Shown: positions 45,121-57,106, counted from the first letter of the stretch. The stretch is DNA of 64,000 nucleotides from Sympetrum striolatum (GCA_947579665.1 OX388345.1:73647454-73711453), one strand, 5' to 3'. Made by a program: numbers and translations. The notes: generated by a model from the letters alone, not told the origin.

Positions 45121-46530
45121 TTTATAATTCGTAAAAAGAAATACCTCTGTTCCTTTCACAGATCTGATTTTTGCAGTATATCAAGAATGAACTGTTTTAA
45201 ACACGTTAGTAAGGTTTTTAACGCGTTATAATGTTTAAACATTACTTAATTAAACAAAACGCGGACCAATGTCCAAAACTTGCAGTCTTTCATGTTTGAG
45301 TTATTGTTGACAATTAATGTTAGACCGATGAACCTTATACTTTAGGAACTAATTGTAAAAGGTCCAATTTATTGTTAGAAGTCAATTGTTTTACACCAAG
45401 TTTACTATGCCATCTGACCGGAACCATATAAAAACACCGACTAGCGCTTGGGATATGACCTACACCGAGTACGATGGCGGGAGTCCACTTCACCATCAGC
45501 TGCCGAAAGCACAGAGTGGGGAATGAGGCACACAATGAGAAGTTTGGTAATTAACCTTTTCGTACCGACTTTGCCTGTATCATATGAGGGGAAAATGTTC
45601 TCGAAAGTATTATAACCTTAAATCCTTCCACCAGGGAATGAGGTATATCAGGATGAGAGTTTGTTTTTCCTTGTCTTCCTGGGTAAGCCTCTATGCTGCG
45701 AGTGGAAAATATCCATGTCAATGCCGTACAATGATCCTACGTAAACAGTTTTCACAGCATTCAATACGGAGTGACCAAAAAGAACGTCATTATTCGGTAA
45801 AATTCATAATTCAGTTCTTTTCTTACAATAGAAGCAATTAACCACGCTAGGACAATATTATAAGGAAGAGGCATTATCATATCATTACCAATTAGTAAAC
45901 TCTCAGAAAATGGTACCAAAAATGCATTGAGAATTATATAACGATATAAAAATAAAATAAAATAAGTAATTATTTAATAAAATATTGGTATTCAAAATTA
46001 TAATTATATTAAAACAATTCAAAGGCATTGCATTAAGAAACATTCCTTTGAATTAGGAATGAAGTTGGCTCTGAAAATTTCTATAGGAGAAGACAAAGGT
46101 GAGGTGATTTCTACTTACACTTGCATATTATGCAACCGTGCATTGCAATCTACATTTTCTAATTATTCTTATTTAAAAGTTTACTTACAAAACACTAAGA
46201 TGAGATATTTCATGATTAAAAGTTAAAATTATGTTCTAGTCGCGACAAGCGAATTACAGAACCTCTAAGTGTATCTTTCCACCTAGGATGGTATCTGACA
46301 GATTCAGGAAACTGTTTGGTAAACTCGCGAAGTTCTAGGATCCGGCTCAATCTAACCACTGAAGACATATCATTCAATATTTTTTCAAGAAATCTTACCA
46401 AGTACTTATCACTCGTTATCACATTCCAAAATACTTCAAAATACACATTCTAAAATACTTCAAATAGTATTTATGTATTTAAAAATGCGCATATCTATGA
46501 ACCTCAGATGGGGTAAGATACAACGTGGCC
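45120..46530. other. unassigned DNA
   Basis: I see no recognised gene. 45400-45540 is moderately GC-rich. Frames are at most 85 codons and carry no motif. Confidence 0.45.
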
Positions 46531-46532
46531 CG

Positions 46533-46628
46533 ACAACTGACCGCGTAACAACTGAGCGCTACGACAACTGAACGCTCGCGACAACTGACCGCGTGACAAC
46601 TAATTGCTGAGACAACTGATCGCATCTC
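46533..46628 (+). repeat. minisatellite, 15-17 bp unit ACAACTGACCGCG
   Basis: Six units start at 46533, 46548, 46564, 46581, 46596 and 46612 (spacings 15, 16, 17, 15, 16). Each has ACAACT followed by a CG-containing half. Such arrays can be subterminal repeats of DNA transposons, but no partner array was seen. Confidence 0.85.
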
Positions 46629-46869
46629 GTTTCAGGAAGCATTAAAGGAACGAAATTTGCATTTAAAATTTGGAGCCCTGGTTGGGTTGGGTTGATAATA
46701 TTCATGCTCAAAACTGTTATCTATAGGAATGAGCATTAAAAACATATAGTGATTTAAGTATATAATCTAGTTTAATCAGTATTCGGTAAAATGACCACCA
46801 CTCTATTGTTCCCACTAAAATCCTACATTTCATATTACTTTGTGTACTGTGCTTCGATTAATGCTTCCT

Positions 46870-47330
46870 GAAAACGGGGGTTCCTTTCTGCAGCATCCCT
46901 TGCTCCAGCGCAGAGCCTCGTGATTTGATGCTCCGATGGCCACGCAGCTATTCCGTCGTCGGATGACGATACACCAGCTTTAATAGCACTCCAGTTGGAT
47001 GAGAAAGATAAATCGCTCTATTTTCTGGCATTGCGGGCGAAATTAAGGGTATTTATTGGCGACGATGTTATCCTTTCCTAAGGGGATTGGGTTCCCCAGA
47101 TTGGTATTAGGGTACAGCGGGATTCGCTGGAGCAATAATGGGATGTTTCAGAATGGGGATGCTTCGCAGAGTGAAATATCAGTAAAGGCGCTTCGTCGCG
47201 AAATTCAGCAATGTTTTGAGTAACTGCGTCGATCGACTGCGCGCTTGGCGGAATAGAAAATGATTAAAGAGGCGGCCGCTTTTCCCGTGTCCCTCTCAGA
47301 GACTTTAAATTGTTGTTACATCTATGATTT
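46870..47330. other. GC-richer unique island
   Basis: CpG-containing unique sequence with no frame long enough to list. It is a candidate regulatory or conserved non-coding element, by inference only. Confidence 0.35.
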
Positions 47331-47511
47331 TATTCAGCAATCATACTCATGGGCAATCAGCGATGTCTTGCCAGAGAATGAGCACATTATGCCGGATCGT
47401 ATTTATTGAAACAGTTCAAAAACTCCAGAGTAACACAAGGAATAAAGTTGAAGCATTGATCCAAAGTTTATTTTTAATACGATAGATATAGCTGCATACA
47501 GAATACAAGTT

Positions 47512-47640
47512 GGGGGTTCCTGATAGCCATGTGGGCAGTGCTCTCAACTTATGATGAAAGCGGTCCCGGGTTCGATTTCCGGTGGGAGCCCACGTCCGAA
47601 TTGACCTAAGCTGTCGAACCACTTTCAACAATGCTGCTAA
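47512..47640 (+). mobile_element. tRNA-derived SINE, 40.8-kb family
   Basis: The head 'cctgatagccatgtgggcag', B-box 'cccgggttcgatttccgg' and body 'ccgaattgacctaagctgtc' match 40781-40900 and 10109-10162. Relative to 40781-40900 the head is slightly longer between A and B boxes ('ctcaacttatgatgaaagcg'). No clear target duplication remains. Confidence 0.8.
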
Positions 47641-48780
47641 CCAAATTTAAACGTTTTGACCATTAAATTATGAGCAATAGATAAAGTAATGGATGATGGA
47701 GGAACGGAAAAAATATTTATGCTCAACCATATCTTTCATTCTTCCTGTGTACAAATAAAAATCCATATAAATTGTAAGTACAAACGTTTCGACGATTACA
47801 TTTTGAACAATGGATAAATTAATAGACAATGAACAAACGGAAAAATATTTCTTCTCAATTACACCTTTTCCTCCCTTCTAAAAACTATGTCACATTGGAG
47901 TCATTAGCTTGTAAACAGCTGAGCAAAGCAGAAAACATTTCCATAAAAGAATTTTATTCCTTTTATATAATGCATAGCTCTTAATTTTGACAAGAGGTGT
48001 ATTAAATGAATACTAAATTAACTAATATCCCTCAAGGAACACAAAGCTGTCACTGATTACCTATCATTAATTTCCTCGCAAGATTCGATCAGGAAAGCGC
48101 AGGAAAATTCTTTTGAGAAAGTGTGAATGTAAAATTTTATATTCAACATCTTAATTAAGACATTTTAAATAAATATTAAGATCAATATCCTACTAATTCC
48201 ATAGTAGATAATATCATGGGTTGCCGTAAAACCTCGAAGAAAACGATGCAAAATAGAGTTTGTTCTGCCAGTATCAAAAGGTTATATCTCGTGAAAAGTA
48301 ACACAAGATGGATATCACGAGATTATCAAGAAGGCAGAGTGACAAATTACGTCTTAATATCATAACTCTTATTCAAAGGGATAATTTATCTTCGCTGTCC
48401 GCCGTAACGTAAGCAAAAGATAGACATATTTTTTTTCGTGACGTATATTCTTCCAACTTAACGACATGTGACATGCTACCTTTTCTCCTTTAGGAGTGCC
48501 CTAGAGATATATAGCATTTTCCGTCATCTGCCATGGTATTTCATTCTTGAGGTATGCCCCGCGAGGAATGGTAAGTCTTGTTTATGTTTGCGTAAGAAAT
48601 GCCGTCTGCAGGTGAAACTCATTTTCTCATTGACTTTAAAGGAGCGCTTTCTACATCAGTCTTTAACGACGTCCGGGGTTACCAAGAGAAGGCCTTAATT
48701 ATATTACTGACTCCTGGTAATATAATGTAATTACATTGAGTCTAAATGTAAGTCTGACTTTGACTCTAAAAAAAACATAT
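47640..48780. other. unassigned DNA
   Basis: No gene is recognised. A 76-codon plus frame at 48468-48698 lies in slightly GC-richer sequence and lacks any domain. Confidence 0.45.
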
Positions 48781-48784
48781 TATA

Positions 48785-49010
48785 TTCTATAGTTTAGTTT
48801 AGTTCGACCAATTATTGGCGATGTTAGGCCCAGGTGAGCCTCTCTTCCCCCTAACCTCGTATGTCGTTAGAATATGTACACATAAAAATTAATACAAAAA
48901 GACAGAGTAGTGTGTGGAAAATAATCTTCGCAACTGAAGGTTGACATAGAAATAACCTACATTGCGGGAAAACACCCATAAATAATGGGGGTGAAAAAAA
49001 CCGTGAAAAA
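48785..49010 (-). mobile_element. LINE 3' end, family L, copy b
   Basis: Minus-strand copy: 'cctaacctcgtatgtcgtta' at its end, then 'tcgcaactgaaggttgac' and 'attgcgggaaaacaccca', as in 25110-25392. The tail on the minus strand is 'gaactaaactaaactata', an (AAACT)n-like repeat rather than ATCT. Base changes weaken the inner stem. Confidence 0.75.
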
Positions 49011-49019
49011 CACAGTAAA

Positions 49020-49780
49020 AAAACAAAGAAGCATTGGCAGTTATAAAATTTTGAAAATTACATATACATAAATGAATAAATTTACAGAAGCATAAAAATA
49101 TTATTGATTACAAGAGAAAAAAGAGAGTAAATTAACCATGATGATCAATACACGCCATCATTGACAATTGAAATTATGATTTAGGTTAGTATAATATTGG
49201 TAAGTATCTAATTGATGCATAATAATGTCTGGACAAATCTGCTTATCAACTAATTTGAAGATTAAGTTTAACCGTAATTTAGCTTTCTGGATTTTCTTAT
49301 GATTAAACATAATTTTAAGGCAGTAAGAATGACCGCATTATTCCGCAGGGAATTTAATTAAGATCGGTTTCACAAGCGATCTTGCTTCTCCAGATTTAAT
49401 TTAGGAAATTTTAAGCCTTGAAGCTCATTTTATCAGATATTCAGTCAGTTTAATTTAATCAGATCAATTTAATTTCAGAGAAAGTTTAAACTATAGATAA
49501 TATAAACTTGACTATTATAATACGCTTTTTAAGATTTTAAGTGAAATTTAAATTTAACTCCATTTTATCTATACATTATAATGCCAGTCTAGAGTGTTGG
49601 CTTAATAATGAACAATTTATCAAATTTAGAGTGATTTCAATTGTAAAACGCAAACTGATCTCCGAAATAGGAACTTTTATTGGATTTCTATCGTTTTGCA
49701 CCTAATTGTACGAAAAGAAAACCTGTAGGCGACAGTAGTAACCTTGACATTCACTTCTTACTGAAGCGAAATGGATGATA
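49020..49780. other. unassigned AT-rich DNA
   Basis: 'cagtttaatttaatcagatc' and neighbouring 'aatttaatttcag' form a small local repeat near 49447-49480. No gene is seen. Confidence 0.4.
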
Positions 49781-49784
49781 TGGA

Positions 49785-49862
49785 ATCGAGCCAGAGATTC
49801 CAGACTATGGGAAAGCATCATTTTATCTTCGTAATGCTAACTCTAACGATTAGGGATGTTTG
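49785..49862 (-). repeat. possible tRNA-like SINE remnant, minus strand
   Basis: On the minus strand, 'tctctggctcgattcc' is B-box-like and 'taatcgttagagttagc' is a loose A-box about 60 bases upstream. It is plausible as an eroded tRNA-derived repeat. Confidence 0.4.
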
Positions 49863-49869
49863 CTCTAAA

Positions 49870-51350
49870 GCAAAAAATACTTTTAGAGCAAAATTATTGA
49901 TTAATACAAGGAAAATGTTCATGATATAGTTTCTTTTATTACGATTGTATAACTTCTGCTGGAAGTGTATTATGTAAAGAAACTAAAAGTTTATCTTTTT
50001 ATTATTTCGAGAATCTTACGAGCTCATCAAGAAGATATACTTCGGAGAAGAGCTTTTAAGGAAAATTCTCTCTTAACATCTTTGCACGGTCATGAATATC
50101 ATACCAATAAAGCAAATAACTACCAAACAGAAAGTAAATATCGATGAATAATAGTTGGATTCACCACAAGTTTGTTATCTTGTTTATGCTGCTAATGTTT
50201 CATTATTCCTAGGATGAGATTAATATTTTTTCCTTAGCACGAGAAGGCGCCTCGAAATCAAATCTTAGAGGTTATACGTATCTTCCATTTACTTTCGCGT
50301 TTCCGGTACATGGACCAACCAGAAGTCGTTAGCATTGGAATCACATCAATAGTCAGCTGGCAACGTGTATTTGTTTACTTTAAAACAATTAATCCGACTC
50401 GTATTCGCAAAATCAACGTAAAACAACATTCCGATGGATTCCTTAGATAATACGTGGCACTTTCGAGAACTTTTTTCTTTTAGCAGCAATTGGGCTTCAT
50501 GTGATAGAAAACTACCTCACTCCTCATTTCGTCTATACCTCATACCCTCTCCAGAACCTTTAGTTGCTAATTGTCGTCAAAACCGGCTTCTAAGCTGAAT
50601 ATTCTACATTATTCTTAGTAATAATTCCCTGCATAATTCATCTAGTACCGTCAATAGGCGTACGTTAATCTTTCGCAAAGATAAGCCGTCATTTAGCATT
50701 AGTCAATCCCTAGTGACATCCTTTTCTTTTCGCTTCCCTTTTACACCAAGTTATTCCCAGCTAATCTTCTTTTTACAATCTCCCGCCATAAATCAAAACG
50801 CGTGTTTTTCTCGCCTTCTTTCCCCGGCTCCAACTTTGAGATTTGCGTCAGAAAGTCCTTAATAATCCATACCGAACAATCCTTAATCAAGCTCTCCTAT
50901 TAACTCCATTGAAAGACAAATCCTTTTCCCCGCCTCCTCCAAAGTTTCTCACGCATTGTGCCAACTTACAAGATGTCTCCTCGGCTCCTAATGGCAATTT
51001 TCTTCTTTCCTCCTAATTAATTCCCTCGAGACTCCTCAAGGGTTTGGACAGGGTCCAAAAATTTGCGACGTAGATTAGTCTGCCGAGACAAATTAATCTG
51101 TATGTAACGATGAACACGCGAAACATACAAAGTTTTTTGACGGAAAATTAGTCACATTTTTTCATTCGTCCATTAGTGATTCATTTATTTATTTTTAGCT
51201 ACATAAGCTGCCTTACGCTAGAGATAATTATGGTGACAAAATGTCATCCTTCATATTTGCTATTGCAACGAATTAATCAACAATTTACCGCAAAGCAATC
51301 TTTATTACCATCTCTCCCAATCGCAGTTAAATAAATGATAACATAAAATG
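49870..51350. other. unassigned DNA, GC-richer at 50720-51080
   Basis: The dispersed motif 'actacctcactcctcat' occurs at about 50510. 50720-51080 is pyrimidine-rich with short CpG stretches. No gene is seen. Confidence 0.4.
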
Positions 51351-51354
51351 ATAG

Positions 51355-51610
51355 TAGATAGATAATAGATGGACCCTTTATTGGTGAGGTTAGGCCCGGG
51401 TGGGCCTCTCTTCCACCTAACCTCGTATGCCATTAATATTTAAAGTTAACTAATTTATACAAACTAACACAAAAAGAAAGAGTAGTGTGTGGGAAAAAAT
51501 CTTTGCAACTGAAGGTTGACAATGGAAACCCCGAGTTTCGGGAAAACACCCACAGAGAAGGGGGATGAAAAAACCCGCGAAAACACAGGAATAAAAATAA
51601 ATAAACAATA
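51355..51610 (-). mobile_element. LINE 3' end, family L, copy c
   Basis: Minus-strand copy with the full set of blocks: terminal 'gaggttaggtggaagagagg', 'ccttcagttgcaaagatttt', 'gggtgttttcccgaaa', 'gtgttttcgcgggttttttc'. The tail is 'atctattatctatctac', an ATCT repeat like copy a. Two minus-strand frames of 65 and 87 codons cross it but carry no RT motif. Confidence 0.78.
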
Positions 51611-51869
51611 AAGCATAGATATATAAACAATGAGTGGAAGATGCCTTACATATACAATAGAATTATTTATACAAATAAGTTTAAAAGATATAAATGAGCT
51701 AGTGATAGAGGCAAAATATAAAAACATTAAACTTAGTTATTATAGTTATGATAAAGTCTTCAAGCTAAGAAAATTAAATTATTTATAATCATTTCTTCAT
51801 CCGGAGGTTTTCATTGAAAAATCTTTTCCCTTGGACTGTCGGAATCCTTGTCGATTATAACACTGGTTG

Positions 51870-52040
51870 AATTTCAAGTTCAATATTTCAATATTATTTA
51901 TAATAATATTCAAGTTAAATCGATATTTCATCAATAATAAATACTTCATATTTAAGTTAAATATATTAAGTTACATAAATAGTTAAATACATATTTCATA
52001 ATAAAATTTAACTTGAATATATTCATGTTAAATAAATATT
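51870..52040. repeat. AT-rich inverted and direct repeats (AAGTTAAAT)
   Basis: 'caagttaaat', 'ttaagttaaata' and 'catgttaaataaatattt' occur with their complement 'atttaacttgaatata' within 170 bp, together with TAATAATA runs. Confidence 0.55.
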
Positions 52041-52297
52041 TGGTGAAAGTTACTATGGACTGTTTAGTTTATTTAGAACTTATCGGTTTTAATATCTACT
52101 CATTATATATTATATTTTATCAAGACGATTACATTTTTCCTACTATTTTTCAGTAATATGCGAAAATTGGTAATAGATAGAGTTAATTTTCCTGTCTATA
52201 GAAATATCATATCTCGCTCTGAAGACCCTCTTTAAGGTAGGACGTGAGCATAGGAAACATTTTCAAGAATTTAGGTACATTTATGTATTAATTGCCT

Positions 52298-52388
52298 GTT
52301 ACATGCACTAGCTTACTACTCGTACATCACCCGAAAAGCAATTTTTTTCCTAACTTTTGTAACATGCGCTAGCTTCCCTACTAGCTTC
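52298..52388 (+). repeat. local direct duplication
   Basis: 'gttacatgcactagcttact' (about 52299) and 'gtaacatgcgctagcttccc' (about 52360) are diverged copies of one short segment. Confidence 0.5.
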
Positions 52389-52534
52389 AATGACCAAATT
52401 GGAAAATAATTTGCGAATGTTCGTGTTTGCTATACTGCAGTGATTAACCAATGGTCATATTTGCAATTGCATTCATTTAATGTTATCATAAAAAGATTGA
52501 GTATTATAAACACATGGTTGAGGGGCGAAGAAAG

Positions 52535-52975
52535 AAATATGAACTCTTTTAGGGCATGGGGAGGGATACTAATTAAAGGTGAGCAGATTAAAACGACTTA
52601 TCTGTAATCCGCTCATCATCTCCAAGGAGTTCTGTGGGACATCAAACACTCTCAAATCAGCGTTGCGACGTGTAATACCCCACTTTTCTTTTTCCTCAAA
52701 TACCGAATAAGAAATTTCTAATTTCAATCTTTCTTTCAACCTTCAATTGCATCCTGAACTGAAATCAACCCCAAATAATAATCCAGTCCGGTTCTGTGGA
52801 GAATAGGTATCGATATCGTTAGAAAGGCCGTATTATCAAACGTGGCAACGCAGATTTGAGATAGGTATATTTTTCATGGAACTCTAGGCACATATTGAGC
52901 GTCTCCGACTTTACAGATAAGCCGTTTTAATCTAATCACCTTTGATTCGTCTTCCCTCCCGTACATGAAATACTT
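52535..52975. mobile_element. long inverted repeat (foldback-like element)
   Basis: Arms of about 140-150 bases, 52535-52685 and 52825-52975, pair through 'gattaaaacgacttatct', 'tctcaaatcagcgttgc', 'acgtgtaata' and 'ggagggat/ggaggga'. A partial relative of the left end is at 2455-2530. No protein is encoded. Confidence 0.75.
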
Positions 52976-53099
52976 AATTTTCTGACTCCACCATCTTAGT
53001 CCTGATGGTAGGCTTAATGGAGTATAGTTTGATTCCTCATTTTTCATTTGAAATAAAAAGCCTATACGTCCTCACATTAAATCACTTCATTCCCATTCC

Positions 53100-53450
53100 T
53101 TAACGCTAAGCCAGGGATTAACTTTGGCAAAGAACCCGCCTCCATTTCCGAGCACCCACACTTTACGATGTTTTCCTCGGAGCCTTCCCAATCCAATAGG
53201 CCCAAGAACGGAACCGTGGGGTACACTTTTCAGAACCTAACAATTCCCCTCTCAAGTCTTATAAATTCCATTCCGGGAGGCGAACTCCGTTGTCGAGGTA
53301 TCAATATTTACTGTTCGAAGGGAAGGCTTTTCGAGGATTAGGGGCTTAAGGAAGGCAATCCCTGGAAGTTAAATCGCTCTTAATTGGGATGATAATGAAA
53401 ATGGCCTGTTGAAAATAAACATGGCTGTTTAAGCGTCTGGTACGATTACA
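53100..53450. other. GC-richer unique island
   Basis: Unique sequence with CpG and no listed frame. Candidate non-coding element only. Confidence 0.3.
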
Positions 53451-53635
53451 ACATAATTTGTTTGAGCCTCTTCTCCCACTATCTTCTCTGCCTGTGGATG
53501 TTACGTTACAGTAAAAATATACTTTTTGATCAAAATTATGTCTTTTAAATGCCCCACCAAAGCATACTTTCCTTCCATATTTTCTTTTTTTACGTGCAAT
53601 ATTTATTTTTGTTTAACTGTCCGTATACCGACCAC

Positions 53636-53745
53636 CGGCCGTGGTGGCGGAGTGGTTAGCGTGCAAGCACGTTAACACTCCAATCTCAAGATCCCAGGCT
53701 CGAATCAAGGTTGTCTCTGTGTGAGTGTTTTAGGGAAAAATTAAA
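53636..53745 (+). mobile_element. tRNA-derived SINE, second family
   Basis: It begins 'ccggccgtggtggcggagtg', has an A-box-like 'tggcggagtggttagcg' and a B-box-like 'ggctcgaatcaagg' at tRNA spacing, followed by 'gtgtgagtgttttaggg' and an A-rich tail ('aaaaattaaaaaaagaaaaa'). The head resembles a class II (Leu/Ser type) tRNA, but the acceptor stem does not close, so it is not a functional tRNA. Confidence 0.7.
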
Positions 53746-53759
53746 AAAAGAAAAAGTAG

Positions 53760-54835
53760 TGAAATTTTTAAAAGGGGGGTAATTGGAGGAATAGACATCA
53801 AAGGCTAAAATTCGCCCATAAAATAAAAAGACGGCATTATTATAATTATTGTAAATTTTTGTTTATATTCTTATTTATGTATCTTGTATTGTATTTGCTT
53901 GAGTGGATACATTGACGATGGAACTTCCTATTCCAAATTTTGCCATATCAAGACGTTTGTATGTATATACTACATTTTAAATTCTCAATAATTGGAACTA
54001 GCAGAATTGGAATTAGCTGAGAGAAAAAGAAAAATAAATTTGTATTTATAAAATTGTTCACTTGTTATAAATAAAAAATACTTGGAATGAAAATATCATT
54101 CCAAGAGCTCTATTTTAAAACATTAACTCCCAGTGACCTGCATTCGATTAACGAAATGCGGACTCCACATCCAACGAAGAGCCGCGCTATTCCTGAAAGA
54201 CCTCTAATATTCATGCAGTAAAACTGTCAAAAGTCAACGTTTAACGAAACAAAGCCGGCTGTTTGAAGCTATAAATTCCTTGAGGGTTTATTTTCCCGAA
54301 AGAACTAATGACAATTGTGAAGAATAAAAGGAAGATTAATGTTCCCGGACAAACTAATGAAAACGATGAATAATAAATATCAATTTGACTTTTTCAATGA
54401 TATTTCGTTCGCTAGCTTGACATATTGTCGCAAATTTGGAATGTTGCATAAAAGTTTACGTCTTTAGCATCCACAATAGAGAAAGTTCTATAAATAATTC
54501 TATAAAATTCGTCAAATATCTTGTTAAGTTTGAATATAAATTAAGAGGTTCAGTATTGAATTTTTATTACAATTAATTCTACGAGTTCTCTAATTAAAAA
54601 TTAATAACAAAAACTACAAATAAATGAAACTTTAGACTATTTTATCAGGTATTTTCTTTCGCATCCAAAATATAGAAATGTCTTCAATAATTCTACAGCA
54701 ATAGTCTTTTAATTTTAATATAAACGAAGAGGTCTGGTATCGACGTCTCATTTTCTATCCTGTATGAGCACGGCACCATTAACACCTTCCCCTAAGATTT
54801 ATTTTCTAAATATTCAGCCCCTATCCTAGATTTAA
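53760..54835. other. unassigned AT-rich DNA
   Basis: No gene or clear repeat is recognised. Confidence 0.45.
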
Positions 54836-54837
54836 TG

Positions 54838-55412
54838 TATTAATATAATACAAGGTGTACTGCGGATGGTGACATGTGAAATAATTGTCAAATAGAACCA
54901 AAACCATCAAAAAAGGGTTAATTTATCTGCTCCAATATTATAAATCTTAGAGCGTAGACTTTGGAATCTGTTGCAGTCTTTCGGAGAAGGAAAAAGGAAG
55001 AGTCCCAAAACATAGAAATAAGCACAAATTAATGAACAGGCGGGAAATCGTAGAACTAGTGAAGTGATCTCAAAGGCATAGCAAATAGAAAAACAGGTAT
55101 AACAGTAGAGAAAGGATAAATAAACCAATAAGTGTCATGCATCAAAAACGATGCCGAGTCACAAGATAAAACCAAATATTAAGCGTAGCATTCAAAGTGT
55201 AAGCAAATAGCAAAGTCATACAATAAAATAAAGGCAACGATATTAAGCAGCAAGATCACGTATATGAGACAGAAGTACACCACAAAACTATAAAATAAAA
55301 ACCAAAAGGAAGAAGAGTCTGGAAAAACCCAAGAGTAATATAAGGTGTACCGCTGATGGTGACATAAGTGAAGTAACTATCACGAAGTTCCATAACCATC
55401 AAAAAAGGGGGG
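54838..55412 (+). repeat. direct duplication of ~80 bp, 495 bp apart
   Basis: 54838-54920 and 55334-55412 share 'ataaggtgtac.gc.gatgg', 'tggtgacat', 'gtcaaatagaacca/acgaagttcca' and 'aaccatcaaaaaaggg'. 'atataaggtgt' appears again near 59520. Origin unknown. Confidence 0.65.
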
Positions 55413-55504
55413 ACAATTTCATTTAATTTATTGAATTTTATCAATAGAATTGTTAGTAATAATATAAATTGTTATATTTCGTAATAAACATAGAAAAATA
55501 AATA

Positions 55505-55590
55505 AACTCTGATGATGAGTGTACCTCGTCGTTGCGCGATATGGCATTGGAAGTCCATGACGAGCTAGACTCGTCATTTCAGCGCAAGGA
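55505..55590. repeat. inverted repeat with GACGAG/CTCGTC core
   Basis: ATGACGAG (55557-55564) pairs with CTCGTCAT (55570-55577). Further out, 'gttgcgcg' and 'cagcgcaa' may extend the pairing. The core recalls the CTCGTCATGACGAG palindrome at 43610. Confidence 0.45.
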
Positions 55591-56420
55591 GTTAAAAGCT
55601 TAACATAACATTTATAACCAACCATCGATAGAAGTTAAGTGCGAATGAATGTAACAGTAAATGTCGCTTTCCCTGCTTATGTTTCTAAAACGAAGAGTAA
55701 GATAAGTGCCTCGATTACTTGGGGAAACGTTGCCTTCACAGTCGACGGCGTGAGTAGCAAGTTTAGCATACGCGATTCACTGAGGGCTTTGAATGGAAAA
55801 TCGCCTGGAGCTCACGGAACGCTGCTCACTCGGGTGGGAAGCCACCCAGTTTATCAGCAATCAAAAGCAAACCAGGTTTATTAATAGAAACAGAATCAGA
55901 TGCGACCGGAGAGGGAACTGCAAAGGAAATCCGACGTCCTCAAATTGCACCGAATTCATTTCGAGCAATGACGCGAGCATAGATTAATCTTCGCAGAAAT
56001 ACCACGTTTTTAATCTTCTTATAAAAAGGTATTTTAAAAGCTAAAGGATTCCTGCAAACGGATGAACGTAAAATTCTCTGCACTTGCAGCTGTGAAACTT
56101 TGAGTTACGTTCCATTTTTCCACGAAAGACCCTAGGGAAGAGCAAATTTGACTTCCAGATTTCTATATTTGCCTCGACAGAAACCTTTCTAGTGATTTAA
56201 GGGACGGAATACTTATCGCTCTATGTAAACGCCCCATCTTCCTCCGTTGAAACAACTTTTCAGCGCAGAAAATCTAGACTTATGCCCGTTTCATTCGAAA
56301 CGGCTAACCAGAAACATTAGTCTGTTAGTAGGGGGTGGAGATTCATCCCTGTAGGAAGTAGCGACTCATTTATTCTGAAAATTTCCTTTAACATAAATAA
56401 ATTCCCATATTTTCCGTATT
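55590..56420. other. unassigned DNA, GC-richer at 55640-55990
   Basis: Plus frames of 81 and 64 codons overlap in different phases. Neither is recognised. Confidence 0.4.
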
Positions 56421-56421
56421 A

Positions 56422-56545
56422 GAATTTTTTAAAGTACAACAACAGCTGATGCCGCTCCTCACACCCTAGCTTCCACCAGCAATTGAACCTAGGATCGCTT
56501 TCATCATTGACAAATGAGTTACCCACTTGCTATGGTAGCCCTTAG
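56422..56545 (-). mobile_element. tRNA-derived SINE, 40.8-kb family, minus strand
   Basis: Minus strand: head 'gggctaccatagcaagtggg', 'caatgatgaaagcg' as in 47512-47640, B-box 'ctaggttcaattgctgg', and a diverged body ending 'catcagctgttgttgtactt'. The copy is older than 40781-40900, judging by its many substitutions. Confidence 0.7.
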
Positions 56546-56985
56546 TTGTTAATATACATTAGTTATGAATATAATAATAAATATTGAGATTATGAAGAAT
56601 TAAGTGAAATCATTTTCTTATATATAATGACTTAGAATCGTTTTCTTTTCGAATTTTTAACTCAAGAAACTACTGGAAGACAAATTATAAATCTCTGAGT
56701 ATACTGGATGGAGTGAAAAGGAAAATTGAAACTTTCGTCTTCTTAATGAAAAATATTTGCAACTGCCAAAAGCACAAGAAGTATGAACTATTAGAATCAA
56801 TTGAGATTTTAAATTATTAGTGCGTATTTAGCCAAAAGCATGATTGGTACACGTCTTGAATATCTGAGAACCTATTTATTTACGTAATAAGTGTAAGGTA
56901 TCAAAAATATTTATTTTCAATAAAATAACTTAAATAATTTTATAAATTCAATCGAAGAAGCCTTAACTTGGTGGAACTCCGTAAT
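56545..56985. other. unassigned AT-rich DNA
   Basis: No gene is recognised. Confidence 0.45.
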
Positions 56986-56990
56986 CGGGA

Positions 56991-57106
56991 TCATATTAAA
57001 TAAAAGATGCAAATTCCACAAAAACAAAAACTTTTGATTTTAACTTTTAAACCGGCCGTGCATAAAAAGTTTTTTTTTATGGAATTTGCATCTTTTATTT
57101 GCTATG
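56991..57106. mobile_element. hairpin MITE-like inverted repeat
   Basis: Arms 56991-57024 ('tcatattaaataaaagatgc', 'aaattccacaaaaa') and 57072-57106 ('tttttttatggaatttgc', 'atcttttatttgctatga') are near-perfect reverse complements around a 47-bp loop containing 'accggccgtgcat'. No coding sequence. Confidence 0.75.

Noticed and set aside
46533..46628. CRISPR array
   Set aside because: Units are 15-17 bp with no spacers, in a eukaryotic context.
53636..53745. Functional Ser/Leu tRNA gene
   Set aside because: A SINE-like body and A-rich tail follow, and the B-box is imperfect.
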